This document shows positions 32,560 to 44,863 of a DNA stretch of 64,000 nucleotides, piece by piece. The stretch is from Termitomyces sp. T153. Its lineage: Eukaryota; Basidiomycota; Agaricomycetes; Agaricales; Lyophyllaceae. Below the pieces are notes generated by a model. It was not told where the DNA came from. It worked only from the letters and a program-made list of their open reading frames with translations, and did no database searches. Each line of letters begins with the position of its first letter. Position 1 is the first letter of the stretch. The DNA lies in contig JACKQL020000006.1 of assembly GCA_018296165.2 (NCBI GenBank), positions 868,001 through 932,000 on the forward strand, read 5' to 3'. Made by a program: the position numbers and the translations under genes.

Positions 32560-35500
32560 GCGAGGGCTCTGTCAAGATTTTTGCCAGATTCCCAAATGTC
32601 ATCCTTAGGCCTGTAGCCCTTCCAATGGACTAAGTATTGGAGTAAGCTGCAGACCAAGTGGGAGTTGAGGATTTGGTCAACTTTGTAGTGGTATTTGTCC
32701 TCAACTTTGATGGAGGGCAGTCAACTGGGGCATTGTCTGAAGAAGGGGTCTGGAGTGTGTTTTTTGAGGAGGCACATGTGGAAAGCTGGGTGGAGGCCCT
32801 TCAGGCCTGGGGGTAGGTCAAGCTTGTAGGTGTGCATTGAGACCTTCTGGAGGATTTTAAAGGGGCCAAGTTGTTTGTGATTGAGCTTGACAGAGAGCCT
32901 TCAGGTCTTGAGGTTTTGCCAATCAAGCCAAACCAAGGTGCTAGGGAACCAGTTGGGGGTGGGATCTCATCAGGCATTGGCATGTTTGGAGTAGGCTTAA
33001 TTGGTAGTGTTGATTTTGTCCCAAAGGAACTGGTGGAGGGATCAGAGGTCTTTGGTGACTTTGTAGGCAATGTGGGAGGGGATATCCTTGAGGAATTGTG
33101 TGAGTCAGGAGTTGTAGCCCTTGTTAGCATAGAAGGGAGAAACTCCAGTAGCAGAGTGAGGCATGTTGTTGTAAGTAAACTCAGTGAGGGGAAGTTTGGC
33201 ATGCCAGTGGTCCTGTAAATAATTAACCTAGAAGCAGAGATACTGTCCCAATGTCTGGTTTACTTGTTCTATTTGTCTGTTGGTCTCTAAGTGGTAGGCA
33301 GTTGACAGGTTGGTTTTCATTTTGTGCACCTTGCATAGCAATTGCCAGAAGTGGGAGACAAATAGAGGTCTGTAGCCAAAGACAATGTTGTCCAGGAGTC
33401 TATGCTTAAAGAAGACATGTTCAAGGATTAGTTTGGCAAGCTCTAGAGTGTTGTTGGTGGTATGGCAGGGGATGAAGAGGGCCTGCTTGGTGAGGCAGCA
33501 GATGGCTATGAGGATTGCATTAAAGCCCTTGGAGTTGGAAAGTTCAGCAATGTGATCCATCAAGATCAAGGACCAAGAGCATCAGCCAACAGGGAGGGTT
33601 TTCAGCAGTCTGTGAGGGTGGTGGTGGAGTACTTTAGCCCAAGACAAGGTTTGCAGACCCTTACATATTGTGTGACATCCTTCTTCATTTCTGGCCAAAA
33701 GTAAGTCTGGGAGATGAGTTGGAGAGTCTTATGGATTCCTGGGTGTTCCTAGAGTTTGTGGTCATGGTGCTGCTAGAGTATGTCAAGATGGATGGACTTG
33801 TGGTCCAGAGCATACATTTGTCCACTCTGGAGTAGGAGCTGGTGGTCTGGAGACAGCATGAAGGGGCTGTTGGCATTTGACTTGTTGGTGGAGTTGTTGC
33901 AGGGGTTGTGCTAGATGAAGGAGTCTAGGAGTGAGTTTCTGATTTGGTGGAGGATTCTTTCTTCATTCATAATCTGCATGGCATGCAAATGCTCAGGAAG
34001 GATTACCACTCAATGGTTGAATGTGTTCTGCTCAGCTTTAAACAACTTCTTTGGATACATGTCAGACCTTTGAGTGAGTGTGTTGGGCTTTGTGCTGAGT
34101 CATCTGGGGCAGTAGTGGATGGTGAAGTTGTACTCCAAGAGAGTTATGGACCATTGAGCTTGGTGGCAGCTGAGCTGTTTTGTGGTTGTGAAATACTGCA
34201 GGTTATTGTGGTTAGAGTAGACTTGACTGCAGTGTGGGGGTCCTTCGAGGTAGGCCCATCACTGATGGAAGGCTTCAACAATTGTGAGGAGCTCCTTGTC
34301 ATAGATGTCATAGTTGAGCTCCACAGGGATCATCAAATAGGTGTAGAAGGTGACAGAGTAGAGATCCTTGCTTCTGGAGTCCAATTGGGAGAGTATCCCA
34401 GCAATGGCATAATCAGAGGCATTGCATTCAAGTACAATTGGTAGGGAGGGGTCAAAATGGTGGAGGATTAGAGTGGAGGTGAAAGCCTTTTTGTGGAGGA
34501 GGAACACACTTTGGCACTTGCTATTCCAGTCCCAAGGAGTGTCCTTCTGCATGAGTTGGTTGAGGGGTTTGGTGATTCTGGAGTAGTTATCAATAAATCA
34601 GCAATAAAGTTAGCAAACCCCAAAAATGACTGTACCTCCTTAATGTTTTGTGGTGGTGGCTAGTTGAGGATGGCTTTGACCTTGGTGGGGTTCATATATA
34701 CACTGTCAAGAATGACAATAACTCCAAGGTATTTAACCTCCATTGTATGGAAGGAGCATTTTTCAGGTTTGGTGTGAAGGTGGTATTCTTGGAGTTGTTC
34801 TAGGACATGGTGGATGTGCTCCAGATGCTCCTCCAGTGAATTTGAGTAGATTAGAATGTTGTCCAGATAGACAATAATGAAGACATCATTCATGTCATGG
34901 AAGATGTTATTCATGAAGTACTGAAAAATGGCAGGGGAGTTAGTCATTCCAAAGGGCATTACTAGGTACTCAAAGAGGCCATAGCAAGTGTGAAAGGTGG
35001 TCTTCCATTCATGCCCTGGAGCAATCCAGACATTGTTGTAGCCAGAGTGGAAGTCTATTTTTGTATAGATCTTGGCACTGCAGAGGCAGTCAACAAGGTC
35101 TCCAATCAAGAGGAGGGGATACTGGTTCTTTTTGGTGACTTTGTTGAGTCCCCAGTAATCAACACAGAGTTGGAGTGATCTGTCCTTCTTTTTGGTGAAC
35201 AGGACTGGAGTGCTGGTGGTGGAGACTGACAGGCATATGAACTCCTTGCTAAGCATGTTGTTGAGGTAATCCTTCAGGGCCCAGACTTCAATCTCAGACA
35301 TGTTGCAGATTTTGCCAAATGGGGGTGAGGTGCCATCTTTGAGATCAATTTTGTGATTGTAGGAGTGATGCAGAGGAAGTTCTTTTGCACTCCCTTCAGA
35401 GAATACATCAGTGAATTCATAATATTCTGGGAGAACTACTTTGTATAGGATCTGTTCCTCTGTTTTGTATTCTGGCAGGGTAGTTTCTGCATGGAGGTAT

Positions 35501-36353
35501 TCTTCTGGTATCTATAGGGCTGGCATGATATGTAGTTAGAAGGTGGGGGTGCTGTCTTGTAAAATGCATGCAAAGGGGATGGCACCAATAATTTTGATGT
35601 CAAGGTCTCCAGGGTTGATGGGGGTGAGTAATGGAGCAGCAGTGGCTGGGTTTGGAGTGGTGGCAGGGTTGTTTGCAGGGGTTGAGCATCATTAATTAGG
35701 GTACTGCAGACCTTTGTATTGATTCCAGGATATGTTGGAGGGCAGCTGTTGAGTTTATTCAAGGGTGACCAGGGTGGAGGTGCATTGTCTTCACTTTCTT
35801 GGCTGTCATTGAGGGTTGAGGGGCTTTGGGCTTCTCTGGAGGCAATGGTGTTGACATTGGAGATGTTGGAGTCCAGGTGGACTAGATGCAGAGGGGGATG
35901 GCAGCCACTAAACTTGCTTTGGGGCTAGGGAATTGCATGGTAAGGTTTGTCCAGTCAATGTCAGGGTTGATATCCTGCAGCCATGGAAGTCTGAGCATAA
36001 TCAGAGTCAATGGGGGGAGTTGGGTGATGAGAAGCCAGACCTAGAACCTTAAATTGTTATTGAGGATGAGGGCTTTGTCATGGTATCAGGTGATTTCTGT
36101 TGAGGCAGGGCTTCTGTTGAAGAGTTGGAGCTTGAGTGGCTTGTTGAGGTTGTTGTGTTGGAGGTCAAGCTGGTTGCTGACAAAGATGCTAGAGGCACCA
36201 CTGTTGATGAGGGTGAGAACTGTTGGTGAGCCATTGAGTTGGACATTGATGATAAACAACCATGTGGACTTCAAGCAAAGCTGCAGAGGGGTCCAGGGCT
36301 TGTTGGTCTTACCTTCTGGGTTCTTGGAGGTGAGTGAGTAATTGAAGAGTACT
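32560..36353 (-). pseudogene. Pol of Gypsy copy A3 (PR2, RT, RNase H, integrase, chromodomain)
   Basis: Reading leftwards: second protease domain (TLINSGASSIFVSNQL, with Asn in the active site) at 36250-36180; linker; RT from 35440 (open 35301-34660) with IVYLDNILIYS near 34870, the same second-Asp loss as in A2; RNase H near 34552-34260 (VLECNASDYAIAGILSQ, Asp also changed to Asn); integrase core 33569-33228 (MDHIAELSNSKGF); and the C-terminal and chromodomain region to about 32560. Gag and 5' LTR are missing because the copy ends at 36353, where a minisatellite leader begins. CpG is depleted. Confidence 0.85.
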
Positions 36354-36650
36354 GCCTTTGGCACAGGCCTGTAGCTCTTGCTTCATTCCAGACCCAACTT
36401 CACTTTGTTTGGTTAGATCCTTGTATTTCAAGCTCAATGCTGCGATCCAGACCCAACCTCACTACACTCAGTTAGGTCTTTGTATTTTGTCAACTCAATG
36501 CTGAGATCCAGACCCAACCTCACTATGTTTGATTAGGTCTTTGTATTTTGCCAACTCAATGCTGAGATCCAGATCCAACCTCACTATGTTTGGTTAGGTC
36601 TTTGTATTTTGCCAACTCAATGCTGAGATCCAAACTCAACCTCAGTTTGT
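36354..36650. repeat. Minisatellite array 1, about 61-bp unit
   Basis: About 4.5 units of a motif with core 'ccagacccaacctcac', then 'ggttaggtctttgtatttt' and 'caactcaatgct'. It is preceded by the leader 'gcctttggcacaggcctgta', also found before array 2. The leader meets Gypsy A3 sequence at about 36353/36354. Confidence 0.9.
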
Positions 36651-37270
36651 CTTTCATGTCATTGATAAGTGTTCTTCTAGAAAGTAATCTAGATTGTCAT
36701 ATTAATGGAGCTCTCTTACTCATCTCTTTCACTATGTTGACTTTGGTCTTTGTTTTTTAAATCAATGTGTTGATGGTCCTATTATTGTCAATGTTAGTAA
36801 ACATAAGTCTTTACTATGATTTCAATTATATTTCACTCAGTCAAATGAACCTTCCTTTATAAGTATTCCATTATTTTCAACATAATGCTGAAATCCAGCC
36901 TCACACTTCACTTGGTTAGGTTTTAATATTCCAACTGTCAAAACATACTGTATGTCATAAACCTCTCAAAGTCCTTCAGGAACCATAGGTTGCCTAGGGA
37001 TATACACAGAGCAATCATTCTCCTTTCTAAAAAATAAGTAGAAGCTTTTAAGAGTCAAAGAAACATCTTATACCACTTCTTTGGCCATTTTTGATTATAA
37101 ATTCATTGTTCTGGACTTTTTTCTGGTAAGAAATACATGCATGGGACATGTTTTTTGAGGAGGTGCATTCAAAGACAGTACATTTCACATAAGTAAGGTT
37201 GAAAATAGTTAAATATTGCCTGAAATATTACCTTCCACACATACTCAAATGATGGTATATATGTATTGAA
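36651..37270. other. AT-rich stretch with no gene seen
   Basis: AT-rich sequence between array 1 and the direct repeat. No reading of useful length, no RNA gene and no recognisable element terminus were found. Confidence 0.6.
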
Positions 37271-37272
37271 GT

Positions 37273-37442
37273 TGTATTTTCTTTTGTATTAAATGCATCT
37301 AAAGAGCAGCAAAACAGCCAAGTCTGATTATTACCATAAAAGGGTTTAAATTTGTCAGCATTTGTCAGTGCTGACAAATTTTAGTCAACACAAAAGTTGT
37401 TGCACAGGCACAGCCACTTTCCCAGGAGTTGTCCTATATATT
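37273..37442. repeat. Direct repeat arm DR1 (second arm at 44645-44830)
   Basis: It is nearly identical to 44672-44830 in the same orientation. Shared blocks include 'gcaaaacagccaagtctgat' and 'taccataaaagggtttaaat'. The CpGs of the right arm appear here as TpG or CpA (GTTGTTGCA against GTCGTCGCA). A stem with arms AAATTTGTCAG and CTGACAAATTT is conserved. A MITE interrupts the right end. Confidence 0.85.
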
Positions 37443-37646
37443 CACTGCTGGCATTCAAATGTGTTTCCTTGGAAAAAAATCAAAAGGAAACCTGTTATGC
37501 CATTTCCTATGTGGCAATTTCCAATGGAAAAAGTCTTTGAACAAAGGAAATTTGCCTTTTTCTATAGTAAAAAGCTAGCCAAGAAACAGATGACAGGTTT
37601 CTTTTGACTGTTTTTCCATTGGAAACATTTTCTGGCCCCAGCAGTG
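37443..37646. mobile_element. 204-bp CACTA-like MITE
   Basis: The ends are CACTGCTGG and CCAGCAGTG within inverted repeats of about 50 bp (GTTTCC.TTGGAAAAA...TCAAAAG.AAACC on both sides). ATT flanks both ends (37440-37442 and 37647-37649). The empty site exists in the paralogous repeat at 44815-44835: deleting the MITE and one ATT gives the same 'atatattatagat'. CACTG termini with a 3-bp duplication fit the CACTA/EnSpm group. It has no coding capacity. Confidence 0.8.
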
Positions 37647-37664
37647 ATTATAGATGAGCTACAC

Positions 37665-38395
37665 CCTGTGCCTTTGGCACAGGCCTGTAGCTCCTGCTTC
37701 ATCCCAGACCCAACCTCACTTTATTTGGTTAGGTCCTTGATATTCTACTCAATGCTTCATCCCAGACCCAACCTCACTTCATTCAGTTAGGTCCTTGTAT
37801 TTCAAACTTAATGCTAAGCCCCAGACCCAACCTCACTTTGTTTGGTTAGGTCCTTGTATTTCAAACTTAATGTTAAGTCCCAGACCCAACCTCACTTTGT
37901 TTGGTTAAGTCTTTGTATTTCCAACTCAATGCTAAGTCCCAGACCCAACCTCACTTCATTCGGTTAGGTCCTTGATATTCTACTCAATGCTTCATCCCAG
38001 ACCCAACCTCACTTTGTTCAGTTAGGTCCTTGTATTTCAAACTTAATGCTTCATCCCAGACCCAACCTCACTTCATTCGGTTAGATCTTTGTATTTCAAA
38101 CTTAATGCTAATTCCCAGACCCAACCTCACTTTGTTTGGTTAGGTCCTTGTATTTCAAACTTAATGCTTCATCCCAGATCCAACCTCACTTCATTCAGTT
38201 AGGTCTTTGTATTTCAAACTCCATGCTAATTCCCAGACCCAACCTCACTTTGTTCAGTTAGGTCCTTGTATTTCAAACTTAATGCTTCATCCCAGACCCA
38301 ACCTCACTTTGTTCAGTTAGGTCTTTGTATTTCAAACTCAATGCTAAGTCCCAGATCCAACCTCACTTCGTTTGGTTAGGTCTTTGTATTTTGTT
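37665..38395. repeat. Minisatellite array 2, about 59-60-bp unit, with hairpin leader
   Basis: About 12 units with core 'cccagacccaacctcactt', 'ggttaggtccttgtatttc' and 'aaacttaatgct'. Units vary as two alternating kinds before the core ('cttcat' or 'aagtcc/aattcc'). The leader CCTGTGCC-TTT-GGCACAGG (37665-37683) forms an 8-bp perfect stem. It lies on the 3' side of the Helitron gene. Confidence 0.9.
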
Positions 38396-38689
38396 GACCA
38401 AGTGTTGCTTTTCTCTTACCATTCAATACACTGAGATTTCATTTATAAACCAATCATGTATCTATATCACATTATTAACAAAATACTACAATGTCCACTG
38501 GTATATATTAGAGATGCTGAAAATTAAATTACACAAGTTAGTATTAACCAACCAATTATTTAAACTGTCACACTTACATTTGTAAACCATTAAGAATATC
38601 TATACTACATGGTCCAGCTATAGACATTAGGTGCTGAAGTTCATAGAAGTTAGCAATTTGTTGCTTGAGTCCAACAAAACTCACACTTA

Positions 38690-41600
38690 CATTTGTAAAC
38701 CATTCAGGATTTCCTGATAGACAATATTTGCAGTCTTTCTTGATGTGTTTTCTGGGTCCAAGATGACTTTGATACAATCTCCTGATGTGCACCAAGAGAG
38801 TGCAACATAAAGTTGGCCATGTGAAAAAACTCCTGATCAAAGGTCCAATCCAACATGCTTGACTGATTGATCCTGAGACTTGTTGATAGTCATAGCAAAG
38901 GCCAATCAAACTGGGAATTGTCTCCTGTGCAATGGAATTGGCAAATCTTCTTCTGAGACATCCATGTTGATTCTTGGAATCAAAACAATTGATCCTGCAA
39001 ACTTGGTATCTCCAATGATGATCCTACATCTGAGAACTCTGGTGCTGATGTGAGTGACAATCATTCTTAGTCCTTTGGTTGTATCCAGATTCCTGAGCAG
39101 CATGACAGGAACACCAATCTTCAGAGCCAATTTAGCCAAAGGCAAACTGCTGGCTCTGAGAGAGTTGAGGTATTCCATTGGATACAATCCAAGGCCATTA
39201 GGATTCCCATCATGGGATATAATAGAGTCTGCACTCTGCATGATTTTCTCTTCTCCTGCACATATCTGCAGAACTTCAGAGTTGATATCCTCTACATCAG
39301 AGTTCTTGCCAGAAAGGATGGTACAGTTCAGATAATACTGATCATCTTGATGTTGATCAATATGAGGATAAGTGGAAGAGATCAATCCAGTGACAGAATT
39401 GTCATCACAGATCATGGTTTCTGGAAGTTGTACTGTTTCTCCAGGCCCAAGGTTTTTTCCAGCACCAACATCTAATAACCAAGCTGCATGAGCAATGTTA
39501 TCAGGAGTCTGATCCAATCACATGTTTTGAACCAAGTAGTGGACTTGAATTTGATCCCAAAGTCTTCCTCTTTTGAGTGAAGCAGCAATCATCTGCTGCC
39601 TAAGTCCTTATTGGATAACTGGAAGAGTTTGCCTAAAATCTCCGTCAAACACCACAGTCACTCCACCAAAAGGAACATCCTTCTCCAGGATGTCTCTGAA
39701 CCCTCAATCCACAGAGTCAATGGCATTTTTGTGTTGCATTGGGACTTCATCCCAGATGACAACTTTGGTCTGGAGTAGGAGTTGAGACAACTGAGTTCCT
39801 CTCTTGATATTAGCAATGGATGTATCCAGAGCAGAAATGGGGATTTTGAACCTTGAATGTGCAGTTCTACCACCCTCTAGCAATAAGGCAGCAATCCCAG
39901 ATGATGCTACACATAATGCCACATCTCCATTGGACCGAACAGCAGAAGCCAAAGTGTTGCAGACAAATGTTTTGCCACATCCACCTGCACTGTGAATGAA
40001 TATCATCTTGCCCAAGTTGTTGTCCACAGAGTCCATAATTTCATTGAAGGCCCCCAGTTGTTCACCATTAAACCTGGCCTTGTTTTCATCCACCCTTCTC
40101 TTCAACTCCTCAACATCATAATCTGTTTCTTCTTGCAAAAGCCTATTTCCTGAAATTGTTTGATCAGTATCAATGTCAACTCTTTATACAATATCTAACT
40201 TGCCTAGAATCACATTCCAAACTTGTTCGGGTTTTGGCATATTGGGAAAGTCTTGAAGGGTCTTGCCAAAATTCTTCAGGTTGTCATTGATCAGATGAAG
40301 GCCATAGTCATAAACATCTTCATCAGTAAAGACTCTGTCCCTGTACTGCTGGATATTCTCCAATCAGTGTCAAAGATCATCACAAATGGAGTGCCTGAAT
40401 TCATCCCATAGAGCTTCTGGAGTGGTAGGAGCACAGTGAAATAGGATAGTGCAAAAGAGCTGTCTAAGAGCTGATCCTGATTGGATTGAAGCAGCTTCAG
40501 CAAGACACTACCTCCATTCTGCATCATCTTCTAGGAGACCAAGGGCCTTGCATGCCTCCTTGTAAGTAGAATAGGTGTGGCCATTGACTGTCCTGAGATC
40601 AACCCATGATGTTGCATTGGTCACAACTGTCAGGAGCATCCTAAGATAGAACCTTTCTCCCTGTTGAGGTGAAGCAAAGTACATCCTCCCAATAGCTGTT
40701 CCTCTCTGCCTCTCCTTCCAGGTCCTTTTAGAAGCTTCATAGACAAACTTGGTTGGAAAGCTCTGATAAGTGGTGTTGTTATTAGGGAATCTGGCATTGG
40801 CTTCAAACCAAGCAGTGAGTGCAGTCTTGTTTGCATTAGGCCTGGCAGCTACCATCTCCAAAGGCTCATTATCTTGAAAGTAGACTTCATGTTGGCCCTC
40901 CAAATGCACAGGTAATCAATATACAGGGGGATGTTCTCCATGCATGTTGAATTCAAAGATGTGCCAGCAAGCCTCAGATGCAGAGATGTATCTGGCATCC
41001 AAGTGTTCCTTGATTTCATCCCTCTGGTCCATCTGCTCTCCAGCAATCTCCAAAGTTGTCCTATCATGGCCTTTGTAGATGTACTTATGAATGTACTTGA
41101 TGGCTTCCACTGAAGCACAGACCTCCACATTGATGTGACATTTGTACTTGGCTGAGAGATAAGGATTATATGGAACAACATCTCAATTGTCATAATGATG
41201 ACTATTCTTTTCAAAGAAGCATCCATTGTCAGGTCTGGCATATTGAGGATAGCCATTGTCTCCATACTGAGTAGCCTCTTGGAATTCCTTTGGGTATTTC
41301 TTGGAACATTTGCCATCTACCATGCACTTAGCATTGGGTTTGGCAGCTCCACATGGACCATGGACCATGTTGGCAGTAACAACCTGACAACAAAGATAAG
41401 TAACTGAATTCAGAATTCAAACAAAGCCCATACCTGATACAATTGAGGCTGAGTGACTGGATCTGGAATCTGAGCAGAGACAATGGAATCCACATCAGGT
41501 GCATCCTTGATCCTGTGATGGCAATGGAAAAAGATCAAGATGTGCATATGTGGAAGTCCTCTCTTTTGGAATTCAATGGTATGAACATAAGCCACACAGC

Positions 41601-44340
41601 TGCCAAAGAGACCTTCCTTGATCTCCTTTACCACAGCATTTTTCTTGAGTTCAAAAACTCTGGCAACAAAATCAGGTCGATCAGCAGCTGTTTGCTTCTT
41701 CCCATTGACTGCAGGTTCCTTCAAGAGAGCTTCTTCAATTTCTGACCACTTTGGATTGGCAGTCATAGTCAAGAAGAGATCAGGTTTTCCAAAATTCCTG
41801 CAGATAGCCATAGAGTCCTGGAATAATTGCTGCATCTGTCGATCACTTCCAGTATGTAAGGATGGGAGGATAACACGTCGGCTTTGTGGGGTGACTTGTT
41901 CATCTCCAGCAGCAGCATCCACTACTCCCTGATAAACTTCAGCTCTGATCTTCTTCTGATTGTGTCGAATCCAATTCAACTTGTTTTGTTCAGTGGAAGC
42001 CCATGCATCTACAACATATTGTTGAAATAGCCTCCCACTCCAGAGTAATGGTGCATTGAATTCCAAAGTCCTTTGCTGCAGCCTGTATGCATAATATGCT
42101 GTTTGGGTGACCTTTGCTGATCTTTGTTGATTCTGTGGTCCAAAATGAGAGTGAATGTTGGTGTGAAATCCAGGCTGTCCAGTGGGAAAGATGATGGTAT
42201 AATGCAATGGAGTGTAATATGGGTGCAAGTGACTGATCTGCTTCAATTGACCTCCATGCAAGTGCAAGACTATATCACGATCATTTGATTGCTCTTCTGA
42301 GCCATCTCCTGGAATAACAGCTGCAACTCCCTCCTGTTCATTAGGGTCATTGTAGCATCGAGGATCTCCAAAATCAGCTGTAAGCTTGACAAAAAGCCTT
42401 TGTGGTTGGCCTTCTGGAACTTCTCCCATGATCTGCCTGGCCTGCTTGTATAAGCCAATGAAGGGATTGACTCTAGCAAGCATATCCTGCAAAGAGGCCA
42501 TTATCTGAGGATCAAGCCTGGGATTGTTCTGTTGATGAAAAGCCAATTGCTGATTGTGATCGTAAAAGTAGAGCTGTGCATATACAGGCAGATTGCCTTC
42601 AATAGGAAGCAAGGCACCTGTCAAATGATGTAGTTCTCCATTGATCCTAAAGCTATATGGTCCAGGTGCATTGGTAATAGCATGGTCAATTTTGACTCCC
42701 AGAGATGTGAATGCAAAGGCTGCATTGTATTGACAGATAGATGTTTTAAAGGTGTCAGAGAGAGGATGATGCCCATGGAGCAGGTTCAGTAAATCTGCTG
42801 GAGCATCTTGAAGCCTGGGCAAGTTCACTTGGCCTTGTAAGCAGCACATGCCAAACTTTGGGCTGTTTCTAGTAGACTTGGTAAGCTTTTCAGCATCAAA
42901 ATGTAAAGCTTGGCAGTGTGGACATATGACAGTCATAGGACCAAGATAGTGTGGAGGGTATTCAATCAAGTAAGGTTGCCTTCCTCTTGGAATAGGCTGA
43001 ATAGGACTAAGCTGTGGTGGAATAGGAAGCTCAAGGGGAGGCTGTTCAGCAGGATTTTGTAGTCCTGCTGGATGGTTGGGTGGAGCAGGGTCCAAGTCTT
43101 CTGCAGGTCTCTGTTGAAGAGGATCAACATATTCCAAGCCATCATCAGAAGACATGTTATCCTGAGGACCCAATGGATCATCAAGGGGAGGATCCAATTG
43201 CTCTGCTAGTTGATGTTGAGCAGGATCAACATATTCCAAGTCATCCTCAGAAGGTATATCATTCTGAGGACCTAAATCATTGAAATCCTCTTCCAGATCA
43301 GCTTCATGTTGCTGTTCCCAGCCTTAAAAGATTCTTTGAGCCATAGCTGCATTCAAAGGCCTATGTTCAGGATTCAGATCAATATGCTATTGAACTTTGT
43401 TAATTAAAGTAGCATTTTGAAGTAGTCTTGAACTGACCTCTGCTCTGAATAGCTCTTCTTTCTGTCTTGCTCTCTCCTGTCTTTCCTAGCTCAAAATAGC
43501 CAATGCCTGTTGCCTTTCCTGATCTTGTCTCAGTCTTTGTTGCTCTTGCAACACTGCTAGTGCCCCTTGTTGTTGCCTCTCCTGCTCTGTACCCATAACA
43601 ATATGCCTTAGCCTTTATTGCTCTTGCAAGATTGCCAGTGCCTGCTCTTGTTGCCTCTGTCTCAGCCTTTGTTGCTCTTCCAACAGTGCTTGGGGAGCAA
43701 GTGGAGCTGGTACCATTATAAGCTCTAGTAAAAGAGGATTTCTGACCCTTCTATGTACAGGAGCAGGCAACAGTGGCACCATTCTAGGTAAGGGATTCTG
43801 TAAAGGAGCATCCCAACCTTCTGGCAAAACTGTTTCTGGAATGACCATAGCAGCTTGAGCAACAGCAGACTGATTGAGTCTATTGCCTCTTCTCTGTACA
43901 GGAGGAGGTAGAGGTGGCACCACTCTAGGTATGGGATTCTGCAAAGGAGCATCCCACCCTTCAGGCAAAACAGTTTCTGGAATGACCATAAAAAATGGAT
44001 CAGCAGCAGCAGCTGCCTGCCTAATAGGTCTTTCCAAAGAGCCAGAAGTGGTGGCTATAGATTGGTGATCAAGTCTCAAACCCCCAGTTCCCATACCTCC
44101 AGTTCCCATAGATTGATTAATACCCCCAGTTCCCATACCCCCAGGCCCCAATTGAAGTGGTGGGACAACCACAGTATTGATCTCTTCCAAAGATCTATTG
44201 TTTCTATTTGCTCGACGATTGTCAGGATCTGTCATTTGTAACTGTTCAAGTCTCCTTTGATTCCTAGCTTGTTGCCTTTGGCTTTCAGGAGTAGTAGGTG
44301 GTTGCCTGAAATATCCATTGTTAAGCAATTTAACAGTCAA
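38690..44340 (-). pseudogene. Helitron Rep-PIF1 helicase gene, with several stops
   Basis: One minus-strand gene for a rolling-circle transposase. The N-terminus (44340-43330) is Gln/Arg-rich with coiled coils and a duplicated block beginning MVIPETVLPEGWDAPLQNP. A second duplication (LEYVDP...) lies at 43240-43090. The Rep part (609 open codons to 41410) has the HUH motif GLPHMHILIF near 41550. A 50-bp intron (gtatgg...ttgtcag, about 41385-41434) leads to the two-tyrosine motif KYIHKYIYKGHDRTT near 41070. The helicase has Walker A AGGCGKTF (about 39980), VIWDEVP (about 39750), FDGDFRQTLPVI (about 39620) and the C-terminal INKSQ...VALSW block (about 38880-38800). Stops occur at about 43320, 41190, 40910, 40505, 40190, 39703 and 38906. 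Catalytic motifs are intact. Exact transposon ends (5' TC, 3' CTRR) were not identified. Confidence 0.9.
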
Positions 44341-44644
44341 AAACCATTAAAATTGACTTGCATAATGAGATATTTGATGTATCAATAGCTCAATGTGGGT
44401 AAGGAGTTACTAATAAGCTTGTTAGTCAACATCAATCAATCAATAGATGTGACCAAACATACTTTGTTGTGTGGCCTCCTTTCCACAACTTTGGAAATGT
44501 CCATTATTTGGTCATGTTGTGTCCAAAAACACATGAGGCATGAAAAACAGTGTCCACTAAATCGTGTTTGGCCTTTTTCATCCCTGCAGACTAATTGGCA
44601 CCTTTTACACATAGTCAACAGATAGTATTTATTCATTAAAGTTG
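44341..44644. other. Helitron upstream region, no gene seen
   Basis: AT-rich sequence between the Helitron start and the right direct-repeat arm. Only short chance frames are present. Confidence 0.5.
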
Positions 44645-44830
44645 TCTACTGTATTTTTTTTTGTAAAAAATGTATCCGAAGAGCGGCAAAACAGCCAAGT
44701 CTGATTCTATTACCATAAAAGGGTTTAAATTTGTCAGCATTTGTCAGCACTGACAAATTTTAGTTAGCAAAAAAGTCGTCGCATAGGTGCAGCCACTTTC
44801 CCAGGAGTCGTCCCATATATTATAGATTAT
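44645..44830. repeat. Direct repeat arm DR2, CpG-retaining, MITE-free
   Basis: This is the partner of 37273-37442, same orientation, 7.4 kb away on the other side of the Helitron gene. It keeps CpG sites (TCCGAAGAGCGGC, GTCGTCGCATAGG, AGTCGTCCC). The stem arms are at 44727-44737 and 44750-44760, with TTTGTCAGCA repeated twice between. It preserves the MITE target site without the MITE. Confidence 0.85.
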
Positions 44831-44863
44831 GCACAGAGAACTGATGCAGTAGGAGGGCTGAGA

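Noticed and set aside
36370..38395. CRISPR-like array of ~60-bp repeats
   Set aside because: Units are contiguous with no unique spacers, and the genome is eukaryotic (spliceosomal introns, chromoviruses). It is a minisatellite.
44190..44340. 5' TC and 3' CTRR Helitron termini
   Set aside because: Several TC and CTAG-like sites exist on either side, but none could be tied to a hairpin plus A/T insertion site, so no ends are claimed.
37273..44830. DR1 and DR2 as LTRs of a single retroelement
   Set aside because: The interior encodes a Helitron, there are no TG...CA ends, PBS or PPT at the arms, and the repeats are too short and contain a MITE at one edge.
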